Shown here: in pieces, positions 44,387 to 53,284 of the stretch
How positions within the stretch are numbered: position 1 is the stretch's first letter
How the letters are laid out: every line of letters starts with the position of its first letter
Assembly (NCBI GenBank): GCA_029860075.1
Contig: JAOUBX010000003.1
Location: 1 to 64,000, forward strand
Direction: 5' to 3'
DNA from: Deltaproteobacteria bacterium
Lineage (GTDB): Bacteria > Desulfobacterota > JADFVX01
DNA: 64,000 nucleotides
Position numbers and translations under genes: made by a program
The notes under the pieces: model-generated
What the model was told of the DNA's origin: nothing
Database searches by the model: none
The model's input: the letters and a program-made list of their open reading frames with translations, nothing else

Positions 44387-45016
44387 ATGGTTAACGGGAT
44401 ACGAAATCGATGGCTGCCGCTGCTCGGTATTGCCTTTACCTTTTCCCTCTTTCACCTGGGAACATGGAGTGATGCAGGTCAATCCTATCCCGTTAAAAAA
44501 GGAGCCCTCCTTGTAGCTCAACCAAAAATCAGCGCTTCTATCTTTAAAGAATCGGTTGTACTCATCACCCACCACAGCAAAAAGAACGGGACTCAGGGCC
44601 TCATTATCAACAAACCGAGCGGCCATTCTCCCGATGACATTCTTCCACCCGATTCAGGGGCTGAAAAGCTCTATGAGAAGCTCTTCATCGGCGGCCCTGT
44701 TATTCTGGCGGCGCCTACCCTTCTCATCGATACGGAAATCCCCCCGGAAGGCGCTATTAAAATCTTCAGCCATGTTTATTTAAGCATGTCCCTCCATAAG
44801 GTTTTAAATGAAGAAAACAGCAAGAGGCATTCCGAGCTAAGGATATACGCCGGAATGTCGAGTTGGGCTCCGGGCCAGCTGGAGAGGGAAATTGCCAGAG
44901 GGGACTGGCTTCTTTTGCGTCCCGACTCAAAAATGGTATTCAGTGAAAATCCGGAAGTTATCTGGGAAAAATTGATAAAAAGATACGAAGAGGGAGGACG
45001 AGGAATACTCATATAA
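44387..45016 (+). CDS. YqgE/AlgH family protein with N-terminal hydrophobic segment
   Basis: A 209-residue protein. The AlgH fold covers about residues 36-209: GALLVAQPKISASIFKESVV, the hallmark GLIINKPSG, FIGGPV and WAPGQLEREIARGDWLL. Unlike typical YqgE, it begins with a basic then hydrophobic stretch (NRWLPLLGIAFTFSLFHLG) that could be a signal peptide or anchor. The function of the family is unclear. Confidence 0.85.
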   Translation: MVNGIRNRWLPLLGIAFTFSLFHLGTWSDAGQSYPVKKGALLVAQPKISASIFKESVVLITHHSKKNGTQGLIINKPSGHSPDDILPPDSGAEKLYEKLFIGGPVILAAPTLLIDTEIPPEGAIKIFSHVYLSMSLHKVLNEENSKRHSELRIYAGMSSWAPGQLEREIARGDWLLLRPDSKMVFSENPEVIWEKLIKRYEEGGRGILI

Positions 45017-45036
45017 TCAAACAAATTTTATTAATG

Positions 45037-45627
45037 TTACACCTGAAATAACCCTCCTATCTCACCATAATCCTTAACAAATTTCTTCTCTCTTGCTTCT
45101 TCCAGCATTGTCAGTTCCTCGGGATTACCCCTGAAATAAGCAAGTTTAACCCGATTACGTGCATTTAAGATTTTTTTCAATAGATCAATCTTATCCACAT
45201 CAATCGTCTCAAGCAGCTTTACGTTATGAATAAGGCCCGGAAGTTTTGACAATTTATGATAGATCTGGTCATCATAGGCCTTGACGGCATACATAAATTT
45301 TGAAAGGTATTCTCCCTGTAGAGAGTTTTTCCCCAAAGATGACCTGTATGAAAGGTCTCTCCCCAGGGCCAGGGCGGCGGCGGAAAATCTTTCCGTCCAG
45401 TAAGCGCCCATGCCGATAATAAGCCCCTTTGCAAAGTTCCTCAAATCCTCTTGATCGAAATTGGCTATTTCCGCCTTCCATTCATCTTCACCTGCCCGGC
45501 AGGTGAAGTCATCAAGGAGAAAATAAATATTCGGCTCTATAGTCAGGTAAGGATCGCAGCAGGAAAAACTGCTGCCAACCTGGATGAGCACAAACAAACT
45601 GTTATGAACTAGATACGTCTCTGACAC
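45037..45627 (-). CDS. Uncharacterised protein coupled to bluB
   Basis: I do not recognise a family. About 196 residues from the GTG at 45627, which overlaps the bluB stop (TAGTG) and has GGAAG four bases before it; an ATG at 45654 would add nine residues and overlap bluB by 28 bases. The protein is mixed alpha/beta with a CC pair near residue 24, a hydrophobic core GLIIGMGAYWTERFSAAALALG and a Lys/Glu-rich C-terminus. It has no membrane helix or signal peptide. Coupling suggests a role with BluB or the hgc cluster, which is inference. Convergent with the algH-like gene. Confidence 0.7.
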   Translation of the reverse strand: MSETYLVHNSLFVLIQVGSSFSCCDPYLTIEPNIYFLLDDFTCRAGEDEWKAEIANFDQEDLRNFAKGLIIGMGAYWTERFSAAALALGRDLSYRSSLGKNSLQGEYLSKFMYAVKAYDDQIYHKLSKLPGLIHNVKLLETIDVDKIDLLKKILNARNRVKLAYFRGNPEELTMLEEAREKKFVKDYGEIGGLFQV

Positions 45628-46289
45628 TATTCTTCCGGTAATTTTTCTGCCCAACGGTCATAATGAATAAGTGATTCAAGGGGAAGTCTGGGCAACCAAC
45701 CCACTTTTTCAAGTTCCGGTTTTTCATGAAAACCGGTAACATAACCGACACACAGGTAGGCAATAGGAACAATGCCGTCAGGAATATTAAGCGCCCTTTT
45801 CAGGGCCTTGTGATGAATAATACTTACCCACCCCGCCCCAAGGTTTTCCGCCCTCGCCGCGAGCCACAGATTTTGCACAGCACATACGGCGCTGTATAGG
45901 TCCATCTCCCGGTTTGCCGTTCTGCCGATTACTGCGGGGCCTGTTCTTTTACGGTCACAGGTTATGCAAATCCCCAGTGGCGCTTCCATTATACCCTCCA
46001 GTTTAAGCTCCTTATAGCTTGCCTGCCTCTCCCCGTCAAACATTTGCACAGCTTCATTATTTGCAACTTCAAAAGCTTCTTTAATACGGCTTTTGACAGA
46101 CTTATCTTTTACAACAATAAAATCCCATGGCTGCATAAAACCGACACTGGGAGCATGGTGCGCTGCTGTTAATATTCTTTTAAGCACCTTTTCCGGCACC
46201 GGGTCGGGCTTAAATTCCCCACGCACGTCACGCCGATTAAAGATGGTTTTATAGACGGCTTCCCTTTCTGCCTCATTAATTTCCAACAA
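45627..46289 (-). CDS. bluB: 5,6-dimethylbenzimidazole synthase
   Basis: A 220-residue nitroreductase-fold flavoenzyme. The N-terminal FNRRDVRGEFKPDPVPEKVL, HHAPSVGFMQPWDFIVV, GRTANREMDLYSAVCAVQNLWLAARAE and GWVSIIHHKAL are BluB hallmarks that separate it from general nitroreductases. It fragments FMNH2 with oxygen to make the lower ligand of cobalamin. The oxygen need is notable beside the anaerobe-type hgcAB genes, 240 bases upstream on the same strand. HgcA uses a corrinoid, so a supply role is plausible but unproven. Confidence 0.9.
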   Translation of the reverse strand: MLEINEAEREAVYKTIFNRRDVRGEFKPDPVPEKVLKRILTAAHHAPSVGFMQPWDFIVVKDKSVKSRIKEAFEVANNEAVQMFDGERQASYKELKLEGIMEAPLGICITCDRKRTGPAVIGRTANREMDLYSAVCAVQNLWLAARAENLGAGWVSIIHHKALKRALNIPDGIVPIAYLCVGYVTGFHEKPELEKVGWLPRLPLESLIHYDRWAEKLPEE

Positions 46290-46531
46290 ATGACTCCTTA
46301 TGATCTTCTTTTTATCATTCTAATCGATATTCCCGCATAAAAAAGGGTAATTGTATTTTTTTATTTATCCTTTTCCGCCGCAGCCACCGTCAAATCCTTC
46401 GGGTACTCTATGAGCTTCTTCAGCAAAGTATTAAAATGAAGTGAAAAGAGCAGTTATCATAAAAATATTATTATAGCAGCTGATTCACTTTTAAAAAAAT
46501 CCTTTTTCAAATTTTGCTTATCTCATGTCTG

Positions 46532-46828
46532 TCAGCAGCAGTTACCCGATGAAGATTCACCACTGCAATCGCAGGAAGGCTCGCCGCCGTACAACATGGA
46601 ATTTATAATAGCCGCTGCACAGCCCACTCCATTATCGACATTTATTGCTTTAAAAGCGCAGTTCATCATACATGCCCCGCATTCCATGCAGAGGTCCCTG
46701 TCTGAAACAGCCACTTTCTTTTCATGCCGTACAAAAACAGCATGGGGGCAGACGTCAATACATCTTAGGCAACCGGTACATTTGTCGGGGAAATATTCAA
46801 GGGTCGCCACATTACTCAGGTATCTCAT
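46532..46828 (-). CDS. hgcB: Mercury methylation ferredoxin HgcB
   Basis: A 98-residue protein with two 4Fe-4S motifs: C17-x2-C20-x2-C23-x3-C27 (CTGCLRCIDVCP) and C47-x2-C50-x2-C53-x3-C57 (CMECGACMMNC). An extra cysteine C70 (VGCAAAII) and the terminal CC pair (97-98) match HgcB. It reduces the HgcA corrinoid and may pass mercury to it. The ATG at 46828 overlaps the hgcA stop as ATGA and has GGAGG eight bases upstream; a longer start at 46843 is less likely. The tail CDCSGESSSGNCC is unusually Ser/Cys-rich. Confidence 0.95.
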   Translation of the reverse strand: MRYLSNVATLEYFPDKCTGCLRCIDVCPHAVFVRHEKKVAVSDRDLCMECGACMMNCAFKAINVDNGVGCAAAIINSMLYGGEPSCDCSGESSSGNCC

Positions 46829-47955
46829 AATATAATCCTCCATTCAAGCGCTTTCTGGGCGATAAGCAAGAGCAGCGAGATAACAATCCCTGATTTATAG
46901 AGAGGAAAAGCATACTTAAGCTCCTTTACTACGCCCGACATATTTGTGAAGGTTGTAGCTCCCGTAAACTGAAGAGCCAGATAGGAACTGAGAAGCGGAA
47001 AAAAGATATAGCTGAATATGATTAACAGCGGACTCATGCCTGCCGTCATGCCTGTTCCGAAGCTGAATACGATGAGAGCAGCCAGTCCCGCTATCCAGCC
47101 CTTGATTGCAAAGGAACGAAAAGGAATGAAAGGGAGCACTACCGGTGTAATAAATGCGCCTGCCAGAACAGACAGAAGGCCCAGCCCGATAAAAAGAAGC
47201 CCCTCATGATAAGCTTTGTCAAAAAGAATGCCCGACCTGTCTATGCCGGAATAGACAAGTACGAGAAGAGCGTAAATACCGAACTTTTTCATAACGGCAT
47301 TTAATTCGATGGGCGTAAGAATGAGGCGGTCGAGCCACTTGAACTGAACAAGCCGCATCTCCTTCGTTGCCTTTCGTCCCGCTTCAAGGTAGGCTGGTAT
47401 GTCTGAGGCCTCGACAGGACCATAGTGGAGATGGAATCCACTTTGTTCCTTTACAACATGAGCCTTAATACCGACACCACCCAGTTGGGGAAGGATAAGC
47501 CGCCTGTGGCTGACTATCCCTTCAAGGCCCGTCACTTTGATCCTTTTAACCAGTTCATCAGTACTGAAGGTTCCCTTTCCTGCGGCGCACCAGACATTGA
47601 TTCCCTTTGTATCAAGAACAAGTATCCATCCGTCGAGGCCCTTAAGTTCCCTCCTCAGAATGTCGAAAGTGAACTTGTAGTTGGCCGTTACAAAGACTTC
47701 CGCTTTCTCGTCAGGTTCGCCTATCTTGTATAAACCGGGGTTAACCATATAGGTGTTTCTAAAAGAACCCGATCTGGCCTTTATCCGCCCCCAGTGATCC
47801 CTTGCTGTCCAATGAGAATCGACAGCAGTAATATTCTGTGATTCCTCACCAGTTATAGACTCAACGGAGGAGTCGGTACAGCAACTCTTTTCTACAGGCT
47901 CTTTCGGTGGAGCAGGACTGCAACAGGAATTTACACTATTTTTTTTATCTTTCAT
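46825..47955 (-). CDS. hgcA: Mercury methyltransferase corrinoid protein HgcA
   Basis: A 376-residue protein. The corrinoid-binding domain has the cap-helix motif N120-V-W-C-A-A-G-K127 (INVWCAAGKGTF), with C123 as the likely lower cobalt ligand, and is followed by five membrane helices (about 225-376), as in known HgcA. It methylates Hg(II) from a methyl-corrinoid. A Cys-rich N-terminal extension of about 45 residues (CCSPAPPKEPVEKSCC) precedes the core. AGGGG lies seven bases before the ATG. It is followed by hgcB and preceded on the same strand by the AbrB-like hgcC. Confidence 0.96.
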   Translation of the reverse strand: MKDKKNSVNSCCSPAPPKEPVEKSCCTDSSVESITGEESQNITAVDSHWTARDHWGRIKARSGSFRNTYMVNPGLYKIGEPDEKAEVFVTANYKFTFDILRRELKGLDGWILVLDTKGINVWCAAGKGTFSTDELVKRIKVTGLEGIVSHRRLILPQLGGVGIKAHVVKEQSGFHLHYGPVEASDIPAYLEAGRKATKEMRLVQFKWLDRLILTPIELNAVMKKFGIYALLVLVYSGIDRSGILFDKAYHEGLLFIGLGLLSVLAGAFITPVVLPFIPFRSFAIKGWIAGLAALIVFSFGTGMTAGMSPLLIIFSYIFFPLLSSYLALQFTGATTFTNMSGVVKELKYAFPLYKSGIVISLLLLIAQKALEWRIIL

Positions 47956-48048
47956 AACTATTCCCCTGTCATTGTCATTCCCTACTGTAAATGGTATTGA
48001 ATGCGTCGAGAATTAAAATGCACAAACTTTTTTAAATGATGCCCCATC

Positions 48049-48101
48049 TCGACAGGCTCAGGGTGACTAAATGTTGCCTAAGGTCATGCTGAGCCTGTCG
48101 A
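48049..48101. repeat. Inverted repeat between hgcC and hgcA
   Basis: TCGACAGGCTCAG (48049-48061) and CTGAGCCTGTCGA (48089-48101) are perfect 13-base complements around a 27-base spacer. The same motif occurs singly at 23672. The hairpin lies in the 158-base gap between hgcC and hgcA and has no T-run, so it may affect RNA stability rather than end transcription. Confidence 0.7.
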
Positions 48102-48113
48102 AGCATATAAAAA

Positions 48114-48380
48114 CTAAAGCACATCCATAATAACGGGCCCCAGCTTGTCCTTCATCATATCCACAAGTTCTTCCGCTTTGATAAGCGTAATGCAGCAGAC
48201 TTTACCCTCTTTTTCCCAACTCGTGAGAACCAGTTTATCGCCTGCCTCTATTTCCATCTTTGCCCTCAAATCCTTGGGCAGAACCATCTGGCCCCGTTCA
48301 TCGACGCTTATAATGGATTCTACCTTACATGAACTGTCATTTTCAGCTGTACAGCAGGACCTGTCATCTTTCCTTTTCAT
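48114..48380 (-). CDS. hgcC: HgcAB-associated AbrB-like protein (HgcC)
   Basis: An 88-residue protein from the ATG at 48380, with GGAG nine bases before it (a TTG five codons earlier is also possible). An N-terminal Cys-containing stretch (SCCTAENDSSCK) is followed by a swapped-hairpin AbrB/MazE domain: IISVDERGQMVLPKDLRAKM, IEAGDKLVLTSW. A C-terminal helix ends in GPVIMDVL. AbrB-like proteins of this length are commonly found beside hgcAB. It may be a DNA-binding regulator of the cluster, which is inference from fold and context. Confidence 0.85.
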   Translation of the reverse strand: MKRKDDRSCCTAENDSSCKVESIISVDERGQMVLPKDLRAKMEIEAGDKLVLTSWEKEGKVCCITLIKAEELVDMMKDKLGPVIMDVL

Positions 48381-48395
48381 GGTTCTTTTCTCCAA

Positions 48396-48776
48396 TAGTT
48401 AAAATTAGAATAATCTGATTTTTCAGTATTTTCTGATTATAGCTTTTGCATAAGGTTGCTGTCAAGAGTTCTTCAAAAGCAAAGATATGCGATTCCGGGA
48501 GGTTTTCCGGTCATGCTTGCCAATGCGGCAGGAGTCTATTATTTTGAACTGTAAAGTATCTCAGGTAATTTACAGGGAAAGCATAAAGAAGGGTATCTCG
48601 AATATGCCCTTTCACAGATATTCTCACCCAAACAGAAAGAGCGCTTTAAAAAGAAAGGGGCAGGGAAGCTTCTCAGCAAAACAAAAGGAGAGTACTATTA
48701 TTATTTATGTCATTTCGTGAGGCTGGCGGATAGTTTTTTTCTGACAGCCTTGACGGGATTTTTTATTGATACCCCT
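48396..48776. other. Intergenic stretch with faint coding remnant
   Basis: No supported gene in 381 bases. One plus-strand frame, broken by a single TAA near 48555, reads coherently on both sides (GVYYFEL, then YLEYALSQIFSPKQKERFKK), as if a lost gene once lay here. A different-frame 77-codon ORF at 48487-48720 has a compositional bias that does not look coding. I could not name a family for either. Confidence 0.3.
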
Positions 48777-49151
48777 TTAATGTGACATCTCATCTTCGAT
48801 GATTTCCATCAATCTATTTAATGAAACCGGTTTTGCAACCAATTGATAATTTCCTAATTCCTTAATACGTTTTAACGTTGAATCATCGCCATAACCTGAA
48901 ACAAAAATTATTTTTATCCCTTTATTAATGGACAGGATCTCCTTTGCCGCATCAACACCATCTATTCCGGGACCAAGGCAGATATCCATGAGGATAAGAT
49001 CGGGGCTATTTTCTTTTACGGCCTCTATGGACATTTCACCCGTTTCCACAGGTTTAAAAACATGGTAGCCCATTTTATCGAGCTTACTTTTATAGAGCAT
49101 GGAAATAATTATTTCATCCTCAACAATCAGCACTTTACTCTTCTGGCCCAT
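48777..49151 (-). CDS. Stand-alone response regulator receiver protein
   Basis: A 124-residue CheY-like receiver with no output domain. The acidic pocket is VEDE (10-13), the phosphoacceptor D56 in LILMDICLG, and the conserved lysine in VAKPVS. The ATG at 49151 has AAAGGA seven bases upstream; the longer open frame to 49226 runs into the previous gene. It starts one base after the stop of the receiver-HisKA_2 kinase and is the last gene of the cluster. Confidence 0.93.
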   Translation of the reverse strand: MGQKSKVLIVEDEIIISMLYKSKLDKMGYHVFKPVETGEMSIEAVKENSPDLILMDICLGPGIDGVDAAKEILSINKGIKIIFVSGYGDDSTLKRIKELGNYQLVAKPVSLNRLMEIIEDEMSH

Positions 49152-49152
49152 A

Positions 49153-50262
49153 TCAAATCCTTTGTTTATATTTTCTTTCCTTAAAAGAAACTTCATAAGA
49201 CGTGCCCAACGAACCGTCAGTGACAATGTCGCCGTTCAGTTGCTTTTTCACTATGGAAGAAACAATTTGAAGACCGTAAGATTTGACCTTATTAAAGTCA
49301 AACCCTTCAGGCATACCAATGCCGTTATCAGAAATTTCGATCTTTATCGTCTCATCTTCCTTCCTGTTAACAGCGATACGGATAGATCCTGTCCTCTCCT
49401 CGGGAAAGGCGTGTTTAAAGGCATTTGTCAGCAATTCATTAATAACGAGCCCGCAGGGGACAGCCGAATCAATATTGAGAAGAACCTCTGCAAGGTCAAG
49501 GTTAATGGAAACCCGCCCTTCAGCAGATGAGTAGACCTCTCTCAGGTGCAATATGAGATCCTTGATAAAATCTCCAAGGTCAATCAGAGAAAGGCTTTTT
49601 GACTGATAAAGTTTCTCATGCACAAGGGCCATCGACATGATCCGGTTTTCTGTATCTTCAAGTATAGCAGAAAATTTATCATCATCAACAAACTGCGATT
49701 TGAATGACAGCATGGCGCATATAACCTGCATATTATTCTTTGTTCTGTGATAAATTTCTCTTAAGAGCACCTCCTTTTCACTTAGTGACGCTTTAAGGGC
49801 CTTATTTGTCGATCTCAAGGCTTTTGTTCGCTCTGCAACCGTCTGCTCCAGTTCGGTATTGGACTTTTTTAACTGCATTTGAAGATAATGAATGGTAAGA
49901 TGCACATTCACACGGACCAAAACCTCTTCGCGCTGGATCGGTTTGGTTATGAAATCCACCCCTCCCACCTTAAAGCCCTGCACCCTGTCACGCATCTCCT
50001 GCAATGCGCTTATGAAGATGACCGGCACCACTGCTGTGCGTTCGTCCTGTTTCAGTCTTCGGCACACTTCAAAACCGTCCATGCCGGGCATTTTTACATC
50101 AAGCAGGATCAGATCAGGAGAATTAGCGAATGCCGACTCAAGCGCCAGGTTCGGTTCCCTCGCCGGTCGCACCTTATAACCCTGGTCCATCAGTATGCCC
50201 GTCAAAAGCTGAAGGCTTTCAGGACTGTCATCAACAACCAGAATTTCATATTGATTTTCCAT
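49153..50262 (-). CDS. Receiver-HisKA_2 histidine kinase
   Basis: A 369-residue soluble protein. A receiver domain (1-120; D55 in LLLDVKMPGMDG) is joined by a coiled coil to a HisKA_2-type kinase: H172 in REIYHRTKNNMQV, then an HATPase with NELLTNAFKHAF and DNGIGMPEGF. A receiver at the front of such a kinase suggests it is controlled by phosphotransfer from the hybrid kinases encoded just upstream and passes the signal to the receiver gene downstream. AGGAG lies seven bases before the ATG. Confidence 0.93.
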   Translation of the reverse strand: MENQYEILVVDDSPESLQLLTGILMDQGYKVRPAREPNLALESAFANSPDLILLDVKMPGMDGFEVCRRLKQDERTAVVPVIFISALQEMRDRVQGFKVGGVDFITKPIQREEVLVRVNVHLTIHYLQMQLKKSNTELEQTVAERTKALRSTNKALKASLSEKEVLLREIYHRTKNNMQVICAMLSFKSQFVDDDKFSAILEDTENRIMSMALVHEKLYQSKSLSLIDLGDFIKDLILHLREVYSSAEGRVSINLDLAEVLLNIDSAVPCGLVINELLTNAFKHAFPEERTGSIRIAVNRKEDETIKIEISDNGIGMPEGFDFNKVKSYGLQIVSSIVKKQLNGDIVTDGSLGTSYEVSFKERKYKQRI

Positions 50263-50295
50263 TTTTATCTCCTGTGGCCGCCGTCTTTTAATCAA

Positions 50296-53079
50296 TTACT
50301 GTCTCCCTTTGAGCAGTTCCAGTATTCGTTCGAAGCGAAATTCCCCGAGCAGCAGTTGCAGCCCACTGGCGATCTCAGGGTGCTCACTGCGAATTCCTTC
50401 GATTAATTCACCGGTGGCCGAAATATCCAGTCTGTGAGCAGAGGCCCTCAAAGCCTGTCTCCGTTCAGACGACAGGTCCACCATCATCCCGGCAGTAAGC
50501 ATATTTGCAGTTTTGGACAATGCCCTTGTTCTTTCTTCTTCATAAGTATAGCGCACACCCAACTGATGTGCCATAGTATCAAAGATTTCATGGGATTTGT
50601 ACGGCTTGAGCACCACATCATCGCAGCCTGCTTCTATAATTCTCTTGCGCTGCTCCTTCAAGGCGCTGGCAGTAATGGCAACGATCTTCACCCTGTCACC
50701 GCCGGGAAGGGAGCGGATTTTTGCTGTGGCCTTATAGCCATCCATCACGGGCATGCGCATGTCCATGCAAATGAAGTGGGGCTGCCATTGTTCAAATAGA
50801 CCGATAGCCTCCTCACCGTTTTCTGCCTCCTTTATAAGGAATCCCGCCTCAAGCAGCAGGCTGCTTAACAATATCCGGCTGTCCCTGTTGTCTTCAACAA
50901 CCAGGATGCGCCACTGAGGCTGGCCTTTTTCAATTCCCAGCACAGCCGGCTTGTTCGCATATATGCCGGCAAACTCCGAGTCCTTAGCCAGGGTAACAGG
51001 CAACTCGACATGAAACAGCGAACCCTGACCGGGTGTACTGGTGACAATGATCTCTCCACCCAACAGTTCAATGAAAGATTTGCTAATGGCCAATCCCAGC
51101 CCACTGCCCTTGAGATCCTTTCGGGCGGGCCCAACCTGAACAAAGGGGTCGAAAATTCGTTCCCGTTGCTCCGGCGCTATGCCTATCCCGCTGTCTTCCA
51201 CCTCGATCTGCAGTGTAACAGTTAAAGGATCCTCTGCTGTAGACAGTGTACGGGCGCGCAAGGCAACCCCACCTTTCAATGTAAATGTTACCGCATTGCC
51301 AAGCAGGTTGATAAGTACCTGACGGAGTTTGACGACGTCCGTTTTTACGTGTTTGACCAGCGCCGCGTCGAGTTCCAGATTAAAGTACAATCCTGCATTC
51401 TCGGCGCGCAGATCAAACATGTGTCCCATATCCTTAAGCATGAGCGGCAGATCGAAAGCCACTCTTTCCAACTCCACATGGCCCGCCTCTATTTTTGAGA
51501 GGTCCAGCACATCATTGATCATGTTTAACAGGTGCTCACCGCTGCGATTGATAATACCGACTTTCTCTCTTTGACAGGCATTCGTTTGGCGGTCACGGCC
51601 CAGCATTTCTGAAAAACCGAGAATGGCATTGAGCGGAGTGCGTAACTCATGAGATATGTTGGCAAGAAAGAGGCTTTTGGCCCGGTTGGCAGTTTCAGCG
51701 GCTTCCTTGGCTAAAAGAAGCTCTTGCTCCACTGCTTTCTGTTCGGAAATATCCAGCGCTGCAAGAACAAGCCCCGTTACTTTACCCTCTTCGTCAAATA
51801 GAGGAACCTTTCGGCTAAAGTAAGTATGTATCTTTCCATCAGGATAGGGAATCTCTTCCTGTTGCAGACTTTCCCTTCCTGTGGCCATGATTTTTTCATC
51901 GAAATCCCTGATAGACTCAGCGACAGAAGAAGGAAAAATTTCGGCGTCCACTTTTCCCAGGGCTTGCTCCCGTTTAACACCCGTCGCTTGCTCAAAGTTG
52001 GTATTGACGAGAAGATAGCGTCCCTTACGGTCTTTTAGCACCAACACAACGGGAACGGTATCTACCACCAGTTGCAAACGCCTCTCGCTTTGCTGAAGCG
52101 CTATTTCCGTCCTTTTGCGGGCCGCCACCTCCCGGCGAAGACGCCAGTTCCAGTAGCCAAAGGCCAGCAGCAGCAAAACAGCCCCGGCAAGCACCTGCCA
52201 CAACAGGGAATAGTCGAATCCATTTTTATATTCCAGGGCCACCCATTTTTGGGCGATGGCCAGCCGCTCCTCCTCAGATATGGTGTCCAGCGCTTTTTGA
52301 AGAATACCGACGAGCAAAGGCTGGCTCTTGACTACGCCAAAGCCCATGCCCTCTGTCTCAATACCGGTGGGAGCGGCAATTTTCAGGTTGGTAAGACCGT
52401 GCTTGCGAATATAGAAGGCAGAAGTGGCCATGCTGTTTACCGATGCCTCCACTTGCCCCGTCATGACCGCTTGCAGGGAATCAAAGACCGTTTCATAGGG
52501 CGCCAGTTTAAGCGAGGGATAATCACGCGCCAGGATTTCCTGCGTCACATATCCTTTGGGTACGGCAACACGCTTGCCGGTGAGGTCCGCAAGTCCGCCG
52601 ATAAAAGGATAGTCCTCTTGTGTAACAATTACCCAGGGGTAATTAACATAGGGTTCGGTAAAGTACAGGTATTCGCTTCGTTCCGGTGAAGGGGTGAGCA
52701 GGGTAAGACCATGGGCTTCACCCGCTTTTGCACGTTCCAGCGCTTCACTCCAGGAAGCGATTTGGGGCAGTACTTCAATTGCTGTACCGAGACGATGGCC
52801 GATGAGGTCAAGGTAATCCGCAGCAATACCCACGTAGCGGCCCCGCTCATCGATCCATTCGTAAGGCGCAAAGGAGGGATCATAGGAAAGACGGATGACG
52901 GGGTTGCTCTGCAGCCAGGCCCGCTCTTCCGTCGTCAAATCGATCCCTGTCGATTGGAGCGCCGGCACGGCAGTCTTTTCTTTGGGAATTTGCGCTGAAC
53001 CGGCAAAGGCAGGGAGTATAATGAGGAGAAGAAATAACAAGGAAGAAAGATGCCTTGCCGGGCTCCCGATTAAAGACAT
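50296..53079 (-). CDS. Hybrid histidine kinase with periplasmic SBP-type sensor
   Basis: About 927 residues from the ATG at 53079, which has AGGA eight bases before it; earlier in-frame starts at 53103 and 53157 (TTG) are possible. A signal or anchor (LLFLLLIILPAFAG) leads to a periplasmic family-3 solute-binding domain (about 45-285), a membrane helix (about 295-312), a PAS domain, then HisKA (ANISHELRTPLN), HATPase, a receiver (CMDMRMPVMDG) and a 70-residue tail. The sensor suggests binding of an amino acid or other small solute. It closely resembles the kinase at the window end, pointing to gene duplication. Confidence 0.92.
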   Translation of the reverse strand: MSLIGSPARHLSSLLFLLLIILPAFAGSAQIPKEKTAVPALQSTGIDLTTEERAWLQSNPVIRLSYDPSFAPYEWIDERGRYVGIAADYLDLIGHRLGTAIEVLPQIASWSEALERAKAGEAHGLTLLTPSPERSEYLYFTEPYVNYPWVIVTQEDYPFIGGLADLTGKRVAVPKGYVTQEILARDYPSLKLAPYETVFDSLQAVMTGQVEASVNSMATSAFYIRKHGLTNLKIAAPTGIETEGMGFGVVKSQPLLVGILQKALDTISEEERLAIAQKWVALEYKNGFDYSLLWQVLAGAVLLLLAFGYWNWRLRREVAARKRTEIALQQSERRLQLVVDTVPVVLVLKDRKGRYLLVNTNFEQATGVKREQALGKVDAEIFPSSVAESIRDFDEKIMATGRESLQQEEIPYPDGKIHTYFSRKVPLFDEEGKVTGLVLAALDISEQKAVEQELLLAKEAAETANRAKSLFLANISHELRTPLNAILGFSEMLGRDRQTNACQREKVGIINRSGEHLLNMINDVLDLSKIEAGHVELERVAFDLPLMLKDMGHMFDLRAENAGLYFNLELDAALVKHVKTDVVKLRQVLINLLGNAVTFTLKGGVALRARTLSTAEDPLTVTLQIEVEDSGIGIAPEQRERIFDPFVQVGPARKDLKGSGLGLAISKSFIELLGGEIIVTSTPGQGSLFHVELPVTLAKDSEFAGIYANKPAVLGIEKGQPQWRILVVEDNRDSRILLSSLLLEAGFLIKEAENGEEAIGLFEQWQPHFICMDMRMPVMDGYKATAKIRSLPGGDRVKIVAITASALKEQRKRIIEAGCDDVVLKPYKSHEIFDTMAHQLGVRYTYEEERTRALSKTANMLTAGMMVDLSSERRQALRASAHRLDISATGELIEGIRSEHPEIASGLQLLLGEFRFERILELLKGRQ

Positions 53080-53284
53080 GCGGGCCATCCTGTCTTTAAT
53101 CATGGGAGGCAGGTATCTGCCGCTGCAGTTGATAATATTTTTATATTCCACTTTCAATTAGTATCCCTTCCACCGAATGAAGGATTTGGGCTTACTTATA
53201 TTATGAAGGACTCATAGATTGAGCACCATAAAAAAATGCGCCCGCCGGGGATTAAAACAAGAGAGATGGTTTTATGACGGCCAT

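Noticed and set aside
48487-48720. 77-codon plus-strand open frame
   Set aside because: No ribosome binding site and a biased, non-protein-like composition; a neighbouring frame looks more like a decayed gene.
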